Of a stretch of 11,338 nt of DNA, positions 1 through 6,195 are shown piece by piece. The position numbers and the translations under genes were made by a program. How positions within the stretch are numbered: the stretch's first letter is position 1; each line of letters begins with the position of its first letter. This DNA comes from MKRK01 sp001896915 (GTDB lineage: Bacteria > Bacillota > Clostridia > Oscillospirales > Acutalibacteraceae): positions 1 through 11,338 of the forward strand of contig CALJJF010000277.1 in NCBI GenBank assembly GCA_937973935.1, read 5' to 3'. The notes beneath the pieces are model-generated. The model was not told the DNA's origin. It saw only the letters and a program-made list of their open reading frames with translations, and ran no database searches.

Positions 1-1
1 C

Positions 2-529
2 TATGCCTTTCCGCTGCTCTGTAAATACAACATGAAGGCCGTTCTCTCCGTTGTAGGCCAATATGCTGACGATGCAACCGGCAGCAAGGATCATAATCCT
101 CTGTATTCCTATGCATCCTGGCAAGAAATCAAGGAGCTGTCGGACTCCGGTGTATTTGAAATCGGTAACCATACCTATGACATGCATAAAATAAGCGGTG
201 TTCGGTTTGGGTGTGCCAAAATCCGGGGAGAAAATGAATATACCTACAACGAAACACTGACAGCGGATGTGATGAAGCTGCAAAACCGTTTTCAGGATGA
301 ACTGCACTATGCGCCGGGGATTTTCACTTTTCCTTTCGGAAAAGAATCGCCCGAAGCGTTTCCTGCTCTGAAAAACATGGGTTTCCATGTGCTGTTCACC
401 TGCCGGGAAAAAGTCAATCGAATCGGCAAAAGCCAAGAGGATTTATATACCCTGGGCCGTTATAACCGCCCCCACGGAATCAGCACTGACCGTTTCTTCA
501 GGAACTTCGAGAAACAACTGAACCCATAA
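2..529 (+). CDS. Polysaccharide deacetylase (NodB-type), 5'-truncated by window edge
   Basis: The reading frame is open from base 2, so the gene begins outside the window; 175 codons plus TAA are visible. The residues before the first ATG (FPLLCKYNMKA) continue naturally into the typical deacetylase strand, so that ATG is internal. The metal-binding motif reads NHTYDMH, with the two His five residues apart as in PgaB/IcaB-like enzymes. A later FTFPFG segment matches the position of the PYG motif in that group. The catalytic Asp pair would lie upstream and cannot be checked. Members of this family remove N- or O-acetyl groups from cell-wall or extracellular polysaccharides, usually outside the membrane. 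The exact substrate is unknown. The last 32 bases overlap the 3' end of the convergent membrane-protein gene, and no terminator is visible between them. Confidence 0.85.
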   Translation, partial: YAFPLLCKYNMKAVLSVVGQYADDATGSKDHNPLYSYASWQEIKELSDSGVFEIGNHTYDMHKISGVRFGCAKIRGENEYTYNETLTADVMKLQNRFQDELHYAPGIFTFPFGKESPEAFPALKNMGFHVLFTCREKVNRIGKSQEDLYTLGRYNRPHGISTDRFFRNFEKQLNP

Positions 530-1502
530 AAGATTTTGTCAATAACTGTTTTGAGCCTGCAATCACAAACAAAGCGGACCCTGCGACCAGCATGACGATG
601 GAATACGGCCGAATAAAATCGGGGGAATCAGTGAGATAAGCGACATACTGCACCACAATCCACAGGACCGGTGCGGCAAAATACAAAAGCCTTAGCTTGT
701 CCAACAACAGCTTTCCGCCTGTAATCACAAACAAAAGTGTTCCGGTCAAGGCCCCGGCAAACAAAAGGTTCACAACAGACTCCAGACCAAACATCACCAT
801 CTGCATCAGAGTATAATCCCCGCTGATAAAATTGGGATATTTATTCCTCAGGATAATACCTGCAATCACCAGCAAACAAATTTCTGTCAATGCAATTGTA
901 ATTACAGAAAGCATTTTTTTATTATTCGCAACAACAAGCACAACCACACAAATCGGAAGGTATTGCACAATCTGAACAAATAGCTGAGTCAAAGAACCGG
1001 GTGACCATAGGCTTCTATAATAGGGATCAAATAGTTTATAAATCGTATATATGAATTGAATTCCCATCATTACAACGGAAACAACCATCAGATCAATATA
1101 TTTTTTTTGTTTGATAAGAAGCAAGATTTCTAAAAAAGCCGGCAGGATATAAATCATCTGCATTTGAAAATAGAAGTTTTCAAACACCAGCGTTAATTCG
1201 TTTCCAAAGAAAAAGGAAATGAAAAGCACCAAAAACGGTACCAATAGATGCAATGAATACATGTCCTTCCCTTTAAATACTTCACGCAGCAGAATCTTGA
1301 CTGCCTTGACAACAATGATTGCACAAACAGAAGCGATCACAACGACCATACTGAGCAAAGGAATACTGCCTGCCTCCAATTCATTCATAGATGATAAATT
1401 GGATAACAGCGCAGCAGAACCTGCGACAAAAAACACCAGCGGTGCAAAAATGTCCAAAACCTCACGATATAGAAACCTTAACAGCTTGTATCCAATACTC
1501 AT
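498..1502 (-). CDS. Multi-pass membrane protein of unknown function
   Basis: This 334-residue protein is very hydrophobic, with about nine or ten likely membrane helices (roughly residues 14-34, 46-66, 84-104, 115-131, 136-155, 172-191, 197-217, 234-258, 270-290 and 298-317). I recognise no family motif, catalytic residue or nucleotide-binding site. The ATG start is well supported: GGAGGT lies 8 bases upstream at 1511-1516. It has its own promoter (TTGAAA, 17-base spacer, TATGAT) and follows a PadR/HAAS-type pair on the same strand after a 136-base gap with a hairpin. A small ATAC-N-GTAT palindrome at its transcription start resembles one in the padR promoter, so co-regulation by that PadR is an inference. 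Its last 32 bases overlap the convergent deacetylase gene. A permease subunit without its own ATPase is one alternative reading. Confidence 0.75.
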   Translation of the reverse strand: MSIGYKLLRFLYREVLDIFAPLVFFVAGSAALLSNLSSMNELEAGSIPLLSMVVVIASVCAIIVVKAVKILLREVFKGKDMYSLHLLVPFLVLFISFFFGNELTLVFENFYFQMQMIYILPAFLEILLLIKQKKYIDLMVVSVVMMGIQFIYTIYKLFDPYYRSLWSPGSLTQLFVQIVQYLPICVVVLVVANNKKMLSVITIALTEICLLVIAGIILRNKYPNFISGDYTLMQMVMFGLESVVNLLFAGALTGTLLFVITGGKLLLDKLRLLYFAAPVLWIVVQYVAYLTDSPDFIRPYSIVMLVAGSALFVIAGSKQLLTKSFMGSVVSRSS

Positions 1503-1544
1503 TAACTGATACCTCCATGTGCTTATGGTTAAAAATCACAAACA

Positions 1545-1553
1545 ATACCGTAT
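1545..1553. promoter_or_regulatory. Candidate PadR operator, ATAC-C-GTAT
   Basis: The 9-base palindrome ATAC-C-GTAT lies over the predicted transcription start of the membrane-protein gene, a suitable place for a repressor to block initiation. A longer version, TATAC-T-GTATA, overlaps the -10 of the padR promoter at 2973-2983. The shared half-site and one-base centre suggest the same winged-helix dimer may bind both. The site is short, so chance cannot be excluded. Confidence 0.35.
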
Positions 1554-1556
1554 AGC

Positions 1557-1585
1557 ATCATACCATCTTATCGTCTCTTTTTCAA
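1557..1585 (-). promoter_or_regulatory. Sigma-A-type promoter of the unknown membrane-protein gene
   Basis: Reading the minus strand, TTGAAA (1585-1580) and TATGAT (1562-1557) are separated by exactly 17 bases, five of six consensus bases in each element. Transcription would start near 1550, giving a leader of about 48 bases before the GGAGGT site and ATG. This promoter lies downstream of the hairpin at 1596-1624, so the gene can be expressed apart from the padR operon. Confidence 0.65.
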
Positions 1586-1595
1586 TATAAATATC

Positions 1596-1624
1596 AAAGG
1601 ACAGGATGATTCATCCTGTCCTTT
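1596..1624 (-). terminator. Hairpin after the HAAS-type gene, probable terminator
   Basis: AAAGGACAGGAT pairs perfectly with ATCCTGTCCTTT around the 5-base loop GATTC. On the minus strand the stem ends in CCTTT and is followed by an AU-rich but not pure U stretch (GATATTTATATT), so termination may be incomplete. It sits 15 bases after the stop of the HAAS-type gene and ahead of the next gene's own promoter. Confidence 0.65.
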
Positions 1625-1639
1625 CATTCAATATGGTAT

Positions 1640-2611
1640 TTATCGTTTATATTTTAAGCCTTTGATTACAGTTACCACAGAATCAATCAGAACACTTAGC
1701 GTTATCAGGCTGACAAATGCCCGAGATAAAACCACCGGTGTAGCAGGTTTTACGATTTCATAGGTATTCAATAAATCTGCGTTCCAGACAGTAACATCCG
1801 AGAAGATAAGAATTGCACCTATCAGCCAGACAATATTCAATAACACGCAAATAAGGCTGAGCTTCGGCGACCATCTTCCAATGACAAGCTTTGCACAATC
1901 CTTCCCGATCGACACACAAAACAAAAGTGTAATAAGCGGAAGATATCCTTTGATTACTCCCTCATTGAAAACAGGAGTGATGTGTACCTGCTGACCCTCC
2001 ACGCTGTATATACCAATCAGGTCAACAATGAAGGTAAACAGCATCAGAAACAGAACATGAAACACAATACTGACAATTGCCTCGGATTTTTTAATCACAC
2101 TTTTTCCGTCCGGCAGCTGGGGCAAATCATTTATGTTCCATGTCTTTCTCTTTCTTTCCGTTTTCCCGTTATAACGTTCGTTCACCGCAAAAACGATTGT
2201 GATAATACTGAACCCCTGAAAAACAGCATAAAATGAAGACCCAATCATTTCACCAATGCCTTTGCCGATGTTGAGAGGTGGTTCGAATACCAACCCGATA
2301 CCGGTACCCGCCAAAACGCAAATCACAATAATCGGAAGCACAATGCGTAATATGGTCAGATAAGTATCATAAAAAGCCGGCCCGATCAAATAACTCTGTT
2401 TCCCCGTATACTTCTCCGCCATTTCACGGGGATCACCCAAGCTGTTTAGAACAGCCTCGACTTCTTCAGCCGATGGCTCAATACCACCGGTCTTTTCAAA
2501 TAACAAATCGTCGATCAGAACACGCAGCTCCTGTTCTATTTCATCTCTCTGCTTTGTCTGCACTCGCTTGGTCACTGCATAAATGTAGCGTTCTATCAGT
2601 TCCACGTTCAT
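1640..2611 (-). CDS. HAAS/DUF1700-like membrane protein, partner of PadR
   Basis: The 323-residue product has a cytosolic helical N-terminus, residues 1-70 (MNVELIERYIYAVTKRV, then an E/L-rich helix and the turn LGDPREMAEKY), typical of HAAS/DUF1700-like proteins. About six membrane helices follow (roughly 86-108, 125-145, 178-202, 222-238, 250-271 and 296-316). In Firmicutes such proteins are commonly encoded right after a PadR regulator and are thought to act with it in signalling; the ligand is usually unknown. Its ATG overlaps the padR stop as ATGA, so translation is probably coupled. The start is not settled: AAAGGAG lies only one base before this ATG, whereas the in-frame GTG two codons later (2605) has a 7-base spacing. 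Either gives essentially the same protein. No enzymatic motif is visible. Confidence 0.8.
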   Translation of the reverse strand: MNVELIERYIYAVTKRVQTKQRDEIEQELRVLIDDLLFEKTGGIEPSAEEVEAVLNSLGDPREMAEKYTGKQSYLIGPAFYDTYLTILRIVLPIIVICVLAGTGIGLVFEPPLNIGKGIGEMIGSSFYAVFQGFSIITIVFAVNERYNGKTERKRKTWNINDLPQLPDGKSVIKKSEAIVSIVFHVLFLMLFTFIVDLIGIYSVEGQQVHITPVFNEGVIKGYLPLITLLFCVSIGKDCAKLVIGRWSPKLSLICVLLNIVWLIGAILIFSDVTVWNADLLNTYEIVKPATPVVLSRAFVSLITLSVLIDSVVTVIKGLKYKR

Positions 2612-2949
2612 TCTCCTTTGTCAATGATATAGGACAGGGTCTCACTCATACTTTTCCATTCTTCGCACAATCTTTGATAAACCGCTTTTCCTTTATCACT
2701 AATTACATAATAGCGTCTCGGCCTCGTTTCCGACAGCTCCCAGGTGCTATCCAGCAATTCCTGTTTTTCCAGCCTTCGCAGCAGTGGATACAGGGTTCCT
2801 GCATCTATGGAAACTCCCCTTTCCTCCAAAAGCTGCACCAATGAATACCCATATTGCGGCTCACTCAGTCTGCTTAGCACACTGATAATCAAGGTTCCTC
2901 TCCGCAGCTCCAAAATCAGTCCGTTCACGATTTCATCCATATCAGCCAT
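2608..2949 (-). CDS. PadR-family transcriptional regulator
   Basis: A 113-residue winged-helix repressor. The core runs through LRRGTLIISVLSRL, YGYSLVQLLEERG, then the recognition region SIDAGTLYPLLRRLEKQELL, and a wing carrying RPRRYYVISDKGK, all characteristic of PadR. The short C-terminal helix (residues about 88-110) would dimerise, as in the small PadR subclass. I chose the ATG at 2949 because an upstream in-frame ATG at 3006 lies ahead of the -35 box and cannot be on the transcript. AAGGATGG lies about 10 bases before the chosen start. The gene overlaps the HAAS-type membrane gene by 4 bases, so both are expressed together. A palindrome over its own -10 suggests autorepression. Its effector is unknown. 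Confidence 0.9.
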   Translation of the reverse strand: MADMDEIVNGLILELRRGTLIISVLSRLSEPQYGYSLVQLLEERGVSIDAGTLYPLLRRLEKQELLDSTWELSETRPRRYYVISDKGKAVYQRLCEEWKSMSETLSYIIDKGE

Positions 2950-2970
2950 CCAATCACCATCCTTGTTCTC

Positions 2971-3000
2971 ATTATACTGTATATCGCACACTATTGTCAA
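2971..3000 (-). promoter_or_regulatory. Consensus promoter of the padR operon
   Basis: On the minus strand a perfect TTGACA (3000-2995) and a perfect TATAAT (2976-2971) are separated by 18 bases. Transcription would begin near 2964, leaving a leader of only about 15 bases. A promoter this close to consensus should be strong unless repressed, which fits an autoregulated PadR gene. It also settles the padR start codon. Confidence 0.85.
2973..2983. promoter_or_regulatory. Candidate PadR autoregulatory operator, TATAC-T-GTATA
   Basis: The perfect 5-1-5 inverted repeat TATACTGTATA overlaps the -10 element and the adjoining spacer of the padR promoter. Binding here would block RNA polymerase. A second 11-base palindrome, AATATCATATT, lies at 2999-3009 next to the -35, with centres 26 bases apart, but that region is AT-rich and may be chance. 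The assignment to PadR is inferred from position only. Confidence 0.45.
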
Positions 3001-3033
3001 TATCATATTATTAATAATTATAAATTAATGTGC

Positions 3034-3067
3034 AAAAAAGCAGGATGATGTCTCATCCTGCTTTTTT
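3034..3067 (-). terminator. Rho-independent terminator of the malate operon
   Basis: A perfect 15-base-pair stem, AAAAAAGCAGGATGA with TCATCCTGCTTTTTT, closes on the 4-base loop TGTC. On the minus strand the GC core is followed by six U residues, 16 bases after the malic enzyme stop. Its A and T flanks are symmetrical, so it could work in both directions. It isolates the malate operon from the padR promoter. Confidence 0.9.
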
Positions 3068-3083
3068 CTTTGATGTTAAAGCT

Positions 3084-4256
3084 TTATATTCTTGCCACAC
3101 CGGTGTCTCTGGCTGCCTTTGCAACCGCTTCGGCAACCGCCGGAGCAACTCTTTCGTCAAAGGGAGCGGGAATGATGTATTCCGGTGTCAAATCCTTTTC
3201 CTCAATCAGGTTGGCAATGGCATAAGCAGCCGCAACCTTCATTTCGTCATTGATGTCGGAGGCGCGAACATCCAAAGCGCCGCGGAACACACCCGGGAAG
3301 GCCAGAACGTTATTGATCTGGTTCGGAAAATCAGAACGACCGGTACCCACAACGGCAGCACCTGCCTCCAGTGCTTCATTCGGCATGATTTCCGGTGTGG
3401 GATTGCTCATGACAAAAACCATGGGGTCTTTGTTCATGGAAGCAATCATTTCCTTTGAAATCAATCCCGGACCGGAAAGGCCGAACACAACGTCGGCACC
3501 AACCAGCATTTCAGACAAGCTGCCGGCTTTTTTCTCTTTGTTCGTAATTTTTGCCATGAGTTCTTTTTCTTCGTTGAGACCGTCACGGCCTTCATAAATT
3601 GCACCCTTACGGTCACAAAGAATGACTTCCTTCAGACCCAGTGCCATCAATAAACGGGTAACCGCAATGGCGGAAGCGCCGGCGCCGGAAACAACCGCTT
3701 TCAGATCCCCAATGTTTTTCTTTGTCAGTCTGCATGCACCCAGCATAGCGGCAGCGGCAACAATAGCGGTACCGTGCTGGTCATCATGGAAAATCGGAAT
3801 ATCACAGATTTCCTTTAGCTTGCGTTCAATTTCAAAACAACGGGGAGCCGAGATATCTTCCAGATTGACGCCGCCGAAAGAACCGGCCAGCAACGCAACC
3901 ACATTGACAATATCGTCAACTTCTTTGGAACGAACGCACAACGGAAATGCGTCAACATCAGCAAAACGCTTGAACAGAACACATTTTCCTTCCATAACGG
4001 GCATACCAGCTTCGGGGCCTATATCACCAAGACCGAGTACTGCAGTACCGTCAGTTACAACAGCAACAAGGTTTGCACGGCGGGTATAGAGATAGCTTAA
4101 ATCAACATCTCTGCTGATTTCAAGACAAGGCTCTGCAACGCCGGGTGTGTATGCGATGGAAAGATCATTTTTGTCTTCAACCGGACAACGGCTGATTACT
4201 TCAATTTTTCCTTTCCAATCCGCATGTGCTTTCAGTGCTTCTTCTTTGATAGACAA
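3084..4256 (-). CDS. Malic enzyme (oxaloacetate-decarboxylating malate dehydrogenase)
   Basis: Converts L-malate to pyruvate and CO2 with reduction of NAD(P). At 390 residues it is the short bacterial form, without the C-terminal phosphotransacetylase-like domain. Visible motifs (numbered from the TTG at 4256) are the catalytic Tyr36 in SIAYTPGVAEP, Lys91 in EGKCVLFKRFADVDAFP, acidic metal ligands in CFEIE (142-144) and FHDDQHGTA (158-159), and the Rossmann turn SGAGASAIA (about 190-198). Asp215 ends the second strand of that fold (VILCD), compatible with NAD, but cofactor choice is not certain. I chose TTG at 4256 because GGGGGT lies 7 bases ahead. The in-frame TTG at 4271 has no ribosome site and overlaps that one. 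It is second in an operon, 50 bases after the LDH-type malate dehydrogenase, and ends at a strong terminator. Together the two suggest a malate shunt. Confidence 0.93.
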   Translation of the reverse strand: MSIKEEALKAHADWKGKIEVISRCPVEDKNDLSIAYTPGVAEPCLEISRDVDLSYLYTRRANLVAVVTDGTAVLGLGDIGPEAGMPVMEGKCVLFKRFADVDAFPLCVRSKEVDDIVNVVALLAGSFGGVNLEDISAPRCFEIERKLKEICDIPIFHDDQHGTAIVAAAAMLGACRLTKKNIGDLKAVVSGAGASAIAVTRLLMALGLKEVILCDRKGAIYEGRDGLNEEKELMAKITNKEKKAGSLSEMLVGADVVFGLSGPGLISKEMIASMNKDPMVFVMSNPTPEIMPNEALEAGAAVVGTGRSDFPNQINNVLAFPGVFRGALDVRASDINDEMKVAAAYAIANLIEEKDLTPEYIIPAPFDERVAPAVAEAVAKAARDTGVARI

Positions 4257-4263
4257 TTTTATT

Positions 4264-4269
4264 ACCCCC
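4264..4269 (-). promoter_or_regulatory. Ribosome binding site that sets the malic enzyme start
   Basis: GGGGGT on the minus strand, followed by AATAAAA and then TTG at 4256. The 7-base spacing supports translation from this TTG rather than from the TTG at 4271, whose first bases run into the same G tract. The resulting N-terminus (MSIKEEALKAHADWKGKIEV) matches the usual length of short malic enzymes. Confidence 0.65.
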
Positions 4270-4306
4270 AAATTTATTCAAGACCATCAGTGAATTGCCT
4301 TACGGA

Positions 4307-5269
4307 TCAAACACTTGCTTCCGTTTCGGTAACAGACTTGATAAAGCCTTTTAATGCATCCGCAGATTGATGCAATGCTTCCATTTCCGCATCGGAAATT
4401 TTGAGATCAAACAGTTCAAACACGCCGTTAGAACAAATCACTGTGGGTGTGCTCAAGGCAACGCCCTCAATTCCATACTTGCCTTCCATCACGCTGCTGA
4501 CTGTTCTGACAGAATGCTTATTCTTTAAAACAACACCGGCAATATCCGTTACAGAAGCCGCAATTGCATAATAGGTAGCTCCTTTATTTTTAATGACCTC
4601 AGCACCGGAATCCTTCACCTCTTGCTGAATGGCCTGCATGTCCTCGTCGGAAAATGATATGCCCTTGGCATGGTAATATTCCGTGAACGGTCTGCCCGCA
4701 ATGTTGGTGCAGCTCCACAAAGGAAACTGGGTGTCCCCGTGTTCACCGGCGATGTAGCCATGGATGTTTTTCACATCGATATCAAGCTTTTGGCTTAAGG
4801 CAAAACGAAATCTGGAGCTGTCCAGGGTTGTACCCGTCCCAAAAACTCTGCCGTTGGGCAGCCCGGACCATTTTTGAATGAAATATGTAAGAATATCAAC
4901 AGGGTTTGATACAACCAGGATAACACCTCTGTTGTAATACTGCATGATATTTTCGGTAATGCTCTTCGCAATTCGTAAATTGTTTTTTGCCAAATCAACT
5001 CTTGTTTCCCCGGGCTTTCTGGCAAGACCCGCTGTAATGATGATCAGATCAGAATCGGTAATGTTTGAGTAATCTCCTGCCGAGATTTTCATCTGACCCC
5101 AGATTGGAAGGCCTTGGCTGATATCAAGTGCTTCTCCCTTTGCTTTTTCTTTGTTCACATCAATGATAACCAGCTCAGTGGCTATTTGCTTGATTGCCAT
5201 AGCAAACGCTATAGACGAACCAACATAGCCAGCGCCAATAATGCAAACCTTTGTTTTACTATGGCCCAT
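4307..5269 (-). CDS. mdh: LDH-fold 2-hydroxyacid dehydrogenase, probably malate dehydrogenase
   Basis: A 320-residue NAD-dependent enzyme of the lactate/malate dehydrogenase family. The N-terminal Rossmann fold has VCIIGAGYVGSS (8-19) and Asp37 for NAD. Catalytic residues seen are Asn122 in SNPVD, Asp150 and Arg153 in LDSSRFR, and His177 in GEHGDTQFPLWS. General resemblance is to L-lactate dehydrogenase (GETR, GEHGD, KGATYYAIA). However, the substrate-discriminating residue, position 102 in LDH numbering, is Arg84 (AGLARKPGETR), where lactate enzymes carry Gln. In Bacillus LDH the Gln-to-Arg change is known to switch preference to oxaloacetate, so malate dehydrogenase is the better call. The malic enzyme gene 50 bases downstream supports it. 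The ATG follows AAAGGGATAGAAA. Naming it ldh from overall similarity would probably be wrong, but only kinetics would settle it. Confidence 0.85.
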   Translation of the reverse strand: MGHSKTKVCIIGAGYVGSSIAFAMAIKQIATELVIIDVNKEKAKGEALDISQGLPIWGQMKISAGDYSNITDSDLIIITAGLARKPGETRVDLAKNNLRIAKSITENIMQYYNRGVILVVSNPVDILTYFIQKWSGLPNGRVFGTGTTLDSSRFRFALSQKLDIDVKNIHGYIAGEHGDTQFPLWSCTNIAGRPFTEYYHAKGISFSDEDMQAIQQEVKDSGAEVIKNKGATYYAIAASVTDIAGVVLKNKHSVRTVSSVMEGKYGIEGVALSTPTVICSNGVFELFDLKISDAEMEALHQSADALKGFIKSVTETEASV

Positions 5270-5336
5270 TTTCTATCCCTTTTTCTATAATTTACTAAGC
5301 AAATTTATATTTATCAAACAAATCCGCCCAGTGTAT

Positions 5337-5364
5337 ATTATACATACTTTTTTGTCAATTACAA
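5337..5364 (-). promoter_or_regulatory. Promoter of the malate operon
   Basis: On the minus strand a perfect TATAAT (5342-5337) is preceded, after 16 bases, by TTGTAA (5364-5359). A better -35, TTGACA (5358-5353), lies only 10 bases from that TATAAT but 17 bases from TACACT further downstream, so two overlapping promoters are possible. The leader to the dehydrogenase ATG is about 60 bases. The inverted repeat TTGT-CAATT-ACAA (5352-5364) covers the -35 region. Confidence 0.55.
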
Positions 5365-5382
5365 GGGCTTTTGGTAAAAATT

Positions 5383-5400
5383 TTGTGAAAAATATAACAA
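5383..5400. promoter_or_regulatory. Rex-like operator upstream of the malate operon
   Basis: TTGTGAAAAATATAACAA is 18 bases long with half-sites TTGTGAA and ATAACAA around a 4-base spacer. Rex operators are 18-base sites of the type TTGTGAA-N4-TTCACAA, or TTGTTAA-N4-TTAACAA in clostridia. The left half is exact for the first type and the right half differs by one base from the second. Rex is an NADH-sensing repressor that often controls lactate, malate and alcohol dehydrogenase genes. The site lies about 20 bases upstream of the -35 rather than on it, which is less typical for simple repression. Confidence 0.45.
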
Positions 5401-5455
5401 TCTGTGCATATGCATAGAACCGATAGGTCCCAAAGCCGAAATTCAGAAAAAACAA

Positions 5456-5481
5456 GAAGCGGCCTTTATATCGGCCGCTTC
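5456..5481 (-). terminator. Rho-independent terminator of the cobalamin-domain/ABC operon
   Basis: GAAGCGGCC pairs with GGCCGCTTC over nine perfect base pairs with an 8-base loop. On the minus strand the stem is followed by TTGTTTTTTCTG, a good U tract. It begins 14 bases after the ATPase stop codon and separates this operon from the malate operon promoter. Confidence 0.9.
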
Positions 5482-5495
5482 ATTGCAAGCTGTCT

Positions 5496-6185
5496 CTAAT
5501 TCTTATACAAATCCAAATTGATTCTGCCATCGGTGATTTCCACGATACGGTCAGCCTTTTCCGCAATACGCCGGTCATGGGTAATGATGACAAAGGTTGT
5601 CCCCATTTTTCCATTGATATCCCTTAACAGCTCATAAATATTCTCTGTGGAAGCCGAGTCCAAATTACCTGTCGGTTCATCCGCGAGAATAATTGGCGGA
5701 TTGTTCAGCAGCGCCCTTGCAATGGCTGTTCTTTGTTGTTGACCGCCGGACATTTCGGTAGCCTTGTTATCCATCACCTTTTCAAGACCCACCAGCTTCA
5801 TATATTCCCTTGCTCTTTCCCGAACCTCTTTTGAGACACTGCCTGCTTCAATACGGTGAGGCATCAAAACATTTTCCAGTGCCGTAAATTCAGGAAGCAG
5901 ATAATGAAACTGGAATACAAAGCCAATGCTTTGGTTTCGCAGCGAAGCCAGCTTATTGGCATTGAGCTTTGTTGTAGACACACCATTGATCAGAACTTCC
6001 CCAGTGGTAGGGGTGTCAAGGGTGCCCATGATATTCAGTAAGGTGCTCTTTCCGCTTCCAGACTGCCCGATGATGGAGCTAAAGGATCCCTTACCAAAGG
6101 AAATCGATATATCATATAAAACCTGTGTTTTCACAGCTGAACCGTATATTTTATTTATACCGCGTAGCTCAATAACATTTTCCAT
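5496..6185 (-). CDS. ABC transporter ATP-binding protein, LolD/MacB family
   Basis: The 229-residue nucleotide-binding subunit supplies ATP hydrolysis at the cytosolic face of the membrane. All motifs are intact: Walker A GQSGSGKST (40-48), Q-loop Gln92, signature SGGQQ (146-150), Walker B ILADEP (166-171) followed by TGNLD, and the switch His203 in ITHD. The stretch FQFHYLLPEFTALENVLMP (91-109) is strikingly close to LolD, the lipoprotein-release ATPase of diderm bacteria. In Firmicutes the same subfamily mostly serves MacB-type or peptide-resistance transporters. It starts 10 bases after the FtsX-type permease stop, with AGGGGTG as ribosome site, and is last in a three-gene operon. The substrate is unknown. 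Confidence 0.95.
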   Translation of the reverse strand: MENVIELRGINKIYGSAVKTQVLYDISISFGKGSFSSIIGQSGSGKSTLLNIMGTLDTPTTGEVLINGVSTTKLNANKLASLRNQSIGFVFQFHYLLPEFTALENVLMPHRIEAGSVSKEVRERAREYMKLVGLEKVMDNKATEMSGGQQQRTAIARALLNNPPIILADEPTGNLDSASTENIYELLRDINGKMGTTFVIITHDRRIAEKADRIVEITDGRINLDLYKN

Positions 6186-6195
6186 ACCGTCACCC

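Noticed and set aside
2950..3006. A longer PadR protein starting at the ATG at 3006
   Set aside because: The extra codons cover the TTGACA/TATAAT promoter itself, so they lie upstream of the transcription start; the added residues do not resemble PadR.
3030..4089. Three + strand open frames across the malic enzyme gene
   Set aside because: They are antisense to strongly conserved malic enzyme motifs, lack ribosome sites and encode no recognisable protein.
4257..4271. A malic enzyme start at the TTG at 4271
   Set aside because: It has no ribosome binding site ahead of it, while the GGGGGT right after it is well placed for the TTG at 4256.
5337..5358. TTGACA and TATAAT in the malate operon promoter read as one promoter
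   Set aside because: The two perfect hexamers are only 10 bases apart, too close for one sigma-A promoter; each needs a different partner.
5405..5414. Palindrome TGCATATGCA between the malate and ABC operons
   Set aside because: Ten bases, no partner copy near another promoter and outside both mapped promoter elements; likely chance.
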